Below, piece by piece: positions 5,240-6,010 of a stretch of DNA of 6,010 nt; position 1 is the first letter of the stretch; each line of letters starts with the position of its first letter. The position numbers and the translations under genes are program-made. The notes beneath the pieces were generated by a model. It did not search any database. It was not told the DNA's origin and saw only the letters and a program-made list of their open reading frames with translations. The DNA is from Gammaproteobacteria bacterium. GTDB taxonomy: Bacteria; Pseudomonadota; Gammaproteobacteria; SZUA-229. The stretch covers positions 1 through 6,010 of the forward strand of contig WTCC01000259.1 of assembly GCA_013138755.1 (NCBI GenBank), written 5' to 3'.

Positions 5240-6010
5240 ATGAATGTTCAAAATAAGAAAATTTTTACCGGACTGCTTGGTCTGTTATCAGCGAGCGCAT
5301 TGCTCGTAGGTAGCGTGCAGGCTGGAGATCGTGGTGATGTTCCAGGTTATGTGACCGATTCTTCCGGTGAAATTTGGCGCGACAGTTTAGGTGATTGCTG
5401 GCACGGTAGCGATTGGACGCCAGCAGATGCAACCGTCGTTGGTTGTGATGGTGTGGTGCTTGATGCTCCGGTTGAGGTAATCTTGGGTCAAGGTACGGGC
5501 GTGGTTGCGGATGTCACTATTCCTGCTGCATCAATGTTTGGATTTGATAAATCAGAGCTAAATGAAGAGGGTAAGGCATCGATCGATGAATATATAGCGA
5601 CCCTTAGACCTGAACTCATGGAGGCATATTTGGTACTCGTTGTGGGTCATACTGATACTTCGGGCGATGAGAGTTATAACGTGGCACTATCACTCAAGCG
5701 AGCCGAGAGTGTGGCTGATTACCTCGTGTCCCAGGGAGTTAGCGAGGATGCATTACGTGTTATCGGACGGGGTTCTAAAGAACTACTTGCTTCAGAGAAG
5801 ACCCGTGAAGGTCGTATGCAGAATCGTCGTGTAGATATTCTGGTTGTAGCTGAAGTGCGTGCTCTGGATACAATGCTATTTCCAAGCGTAGCATTGTTTG
5901 AACGTAGAAGCGGTGATTTAAGTGAGCAGGGAAAGGTTCTGCTTGAGGAGCAACGTATGGATGCTCGGCAGATGCTGAGTCGTTCATCTTTTATCGAAAT
6001 TGTCGGGCAT
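5240..6010 (+). CDS. OmpA family protein with two successive OmpA-like domains (3' end outside the window)
   Basis: The start has a strong ribosome binding site (AAGGAGAGG, 5224-5232) and 257 codons run open to the right edge. Residues 1-28 are a Sec signal peptide (NKK n-region, cleavage after VQA28). Residues 36-70 carry the small module G-Y-V-T-D-S-S-G-E-I-W, GDCW (51-54), W59-T-P-A and C69, seen at the front of many proteobacterial OmpA proteins; C53 and C69 may form a disulfide. There is no room for an eight-stranded barrel. The first OmpA domain (about 92-204) has FGFDKSELNEEGK, GHTDTSG with Asp139, LSLKRAESV with Arg154, and QNRRVDI. Asp139 and Arg154 match the pair that binds diaminopimelate in peptidoglycan. 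A second domain seems to begin at about 213 (VALFERRSGDLSEQGK, then FIEIVGH at 251-257) where the window ends. It is expected to bind peptidoglycan from the periplasm or outer membrane. Confidence 0.92.
   Translation, partial: MNVQNKKIFTGLLGLLSASALLVGSVQAGDRGDVPGYVTDSSGEIWRDSLGDCWHGSDWTPADATVVGCDGVVLDAPVEVILGQGTGVVADVTIPAASMFGFDKSELNEEGKASIDEYIATLRPELMEAYLVLVVGHTDTSGDESYNVALSLKRAESVADYLVSQGVSEDALRVIGRGSKELLASEKTREGRMQNRRVDILVVAEVRALDTMLFPSVALFERRSGDLSEQGKVLLEEQRMDARQMLSRSSFIEIVGH

Noticed and set aside
5640..5987. Open frames on both strands within the OmpA-like gene (5640-5834 plus, 5775-5987 minus)
   Set aside because: The OmpA frame explains this region fully, with motif matches on both sides.
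1..6010. CRISPR array, tRNA, rRNA, insertion sequence or phage module
   Set aside because: No regularly spaced repeat-spacer series, cloverleaf, rRNA sequence, transposase or integrase motif was seen; the repeats present are two palindromes, one tandem arm and one 16-base pair.

Overview
The window looks like chromosomal DNA from a moderately AT-rich gammaproteobacterium. The evidence is the nfeD-slipin pair, a DUF2459 lipoprotein, a YfhR/Bem46-type hydrolase, an OmpA-family protein with a GxCW...W.PA...C N-terminal module, and short GC-rich palindromes scattered between genes. The genus cannot be fixed from the sequence. No rRNA, tRNA, CRISPR array, transposase or phage gene was seen.

Layout. 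Positions 2-268 are the 3' end of nfeD, cut by the window edge, translationally coupled by a 4-base overlap to a slipin (stomatin-like SPFH protein, 265-1014). A DUF2459 lipoprotein follows (1116-1823), then a near-perfect palindrome (1885-1927) and an unrecognised soluble, helix-rich protein (2014-2661). A membrane-anchored alpha/beta hydrolase (2671-3492) lies on the minus strand, tail-to-tail with it and only 9 bases away. A 144-base divergent interval separates the hydrolase from a large secreted protein of unknown function (3637-4977). A second copy of the palindrome begins on that gene's stop codon, followed by a tandem duplication of its right arm. The last gene, from 5240 and cut by the right edge, encodes a periplasmic or outer-membrane OmpA-like protein that appears to carry two successive OmpA domains.

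How the genes relate. Only nfeD and the slipin form a clear operon, with a likely role in membrane microdomain organisation or membrane-protein quality control. The other genes have their own spacers and do not make an obvious pathway. Five of the seven have an exported or membrane-anchored product: slipin, lipoprotein, hydrolase with N-terminal anchor, secreted 446-residue protein and OmpA-like protein; NfeD is also a membrane protein. The region is therefore envelope-themed, but I see no evidence that it is one system.

The most notable non-coding structure is a set of two related repeat types. One is a 43-base palindrome present twice with 41 of 43 bases identical. The other is a 16-base G-rich motif present twice in the same orientation, bracketing the hydrolase gene. 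Both types touch the 3' ends of genes. They resemble REP-like or miniature mobile elements with terminator ability, but no mobilising gene is in view.
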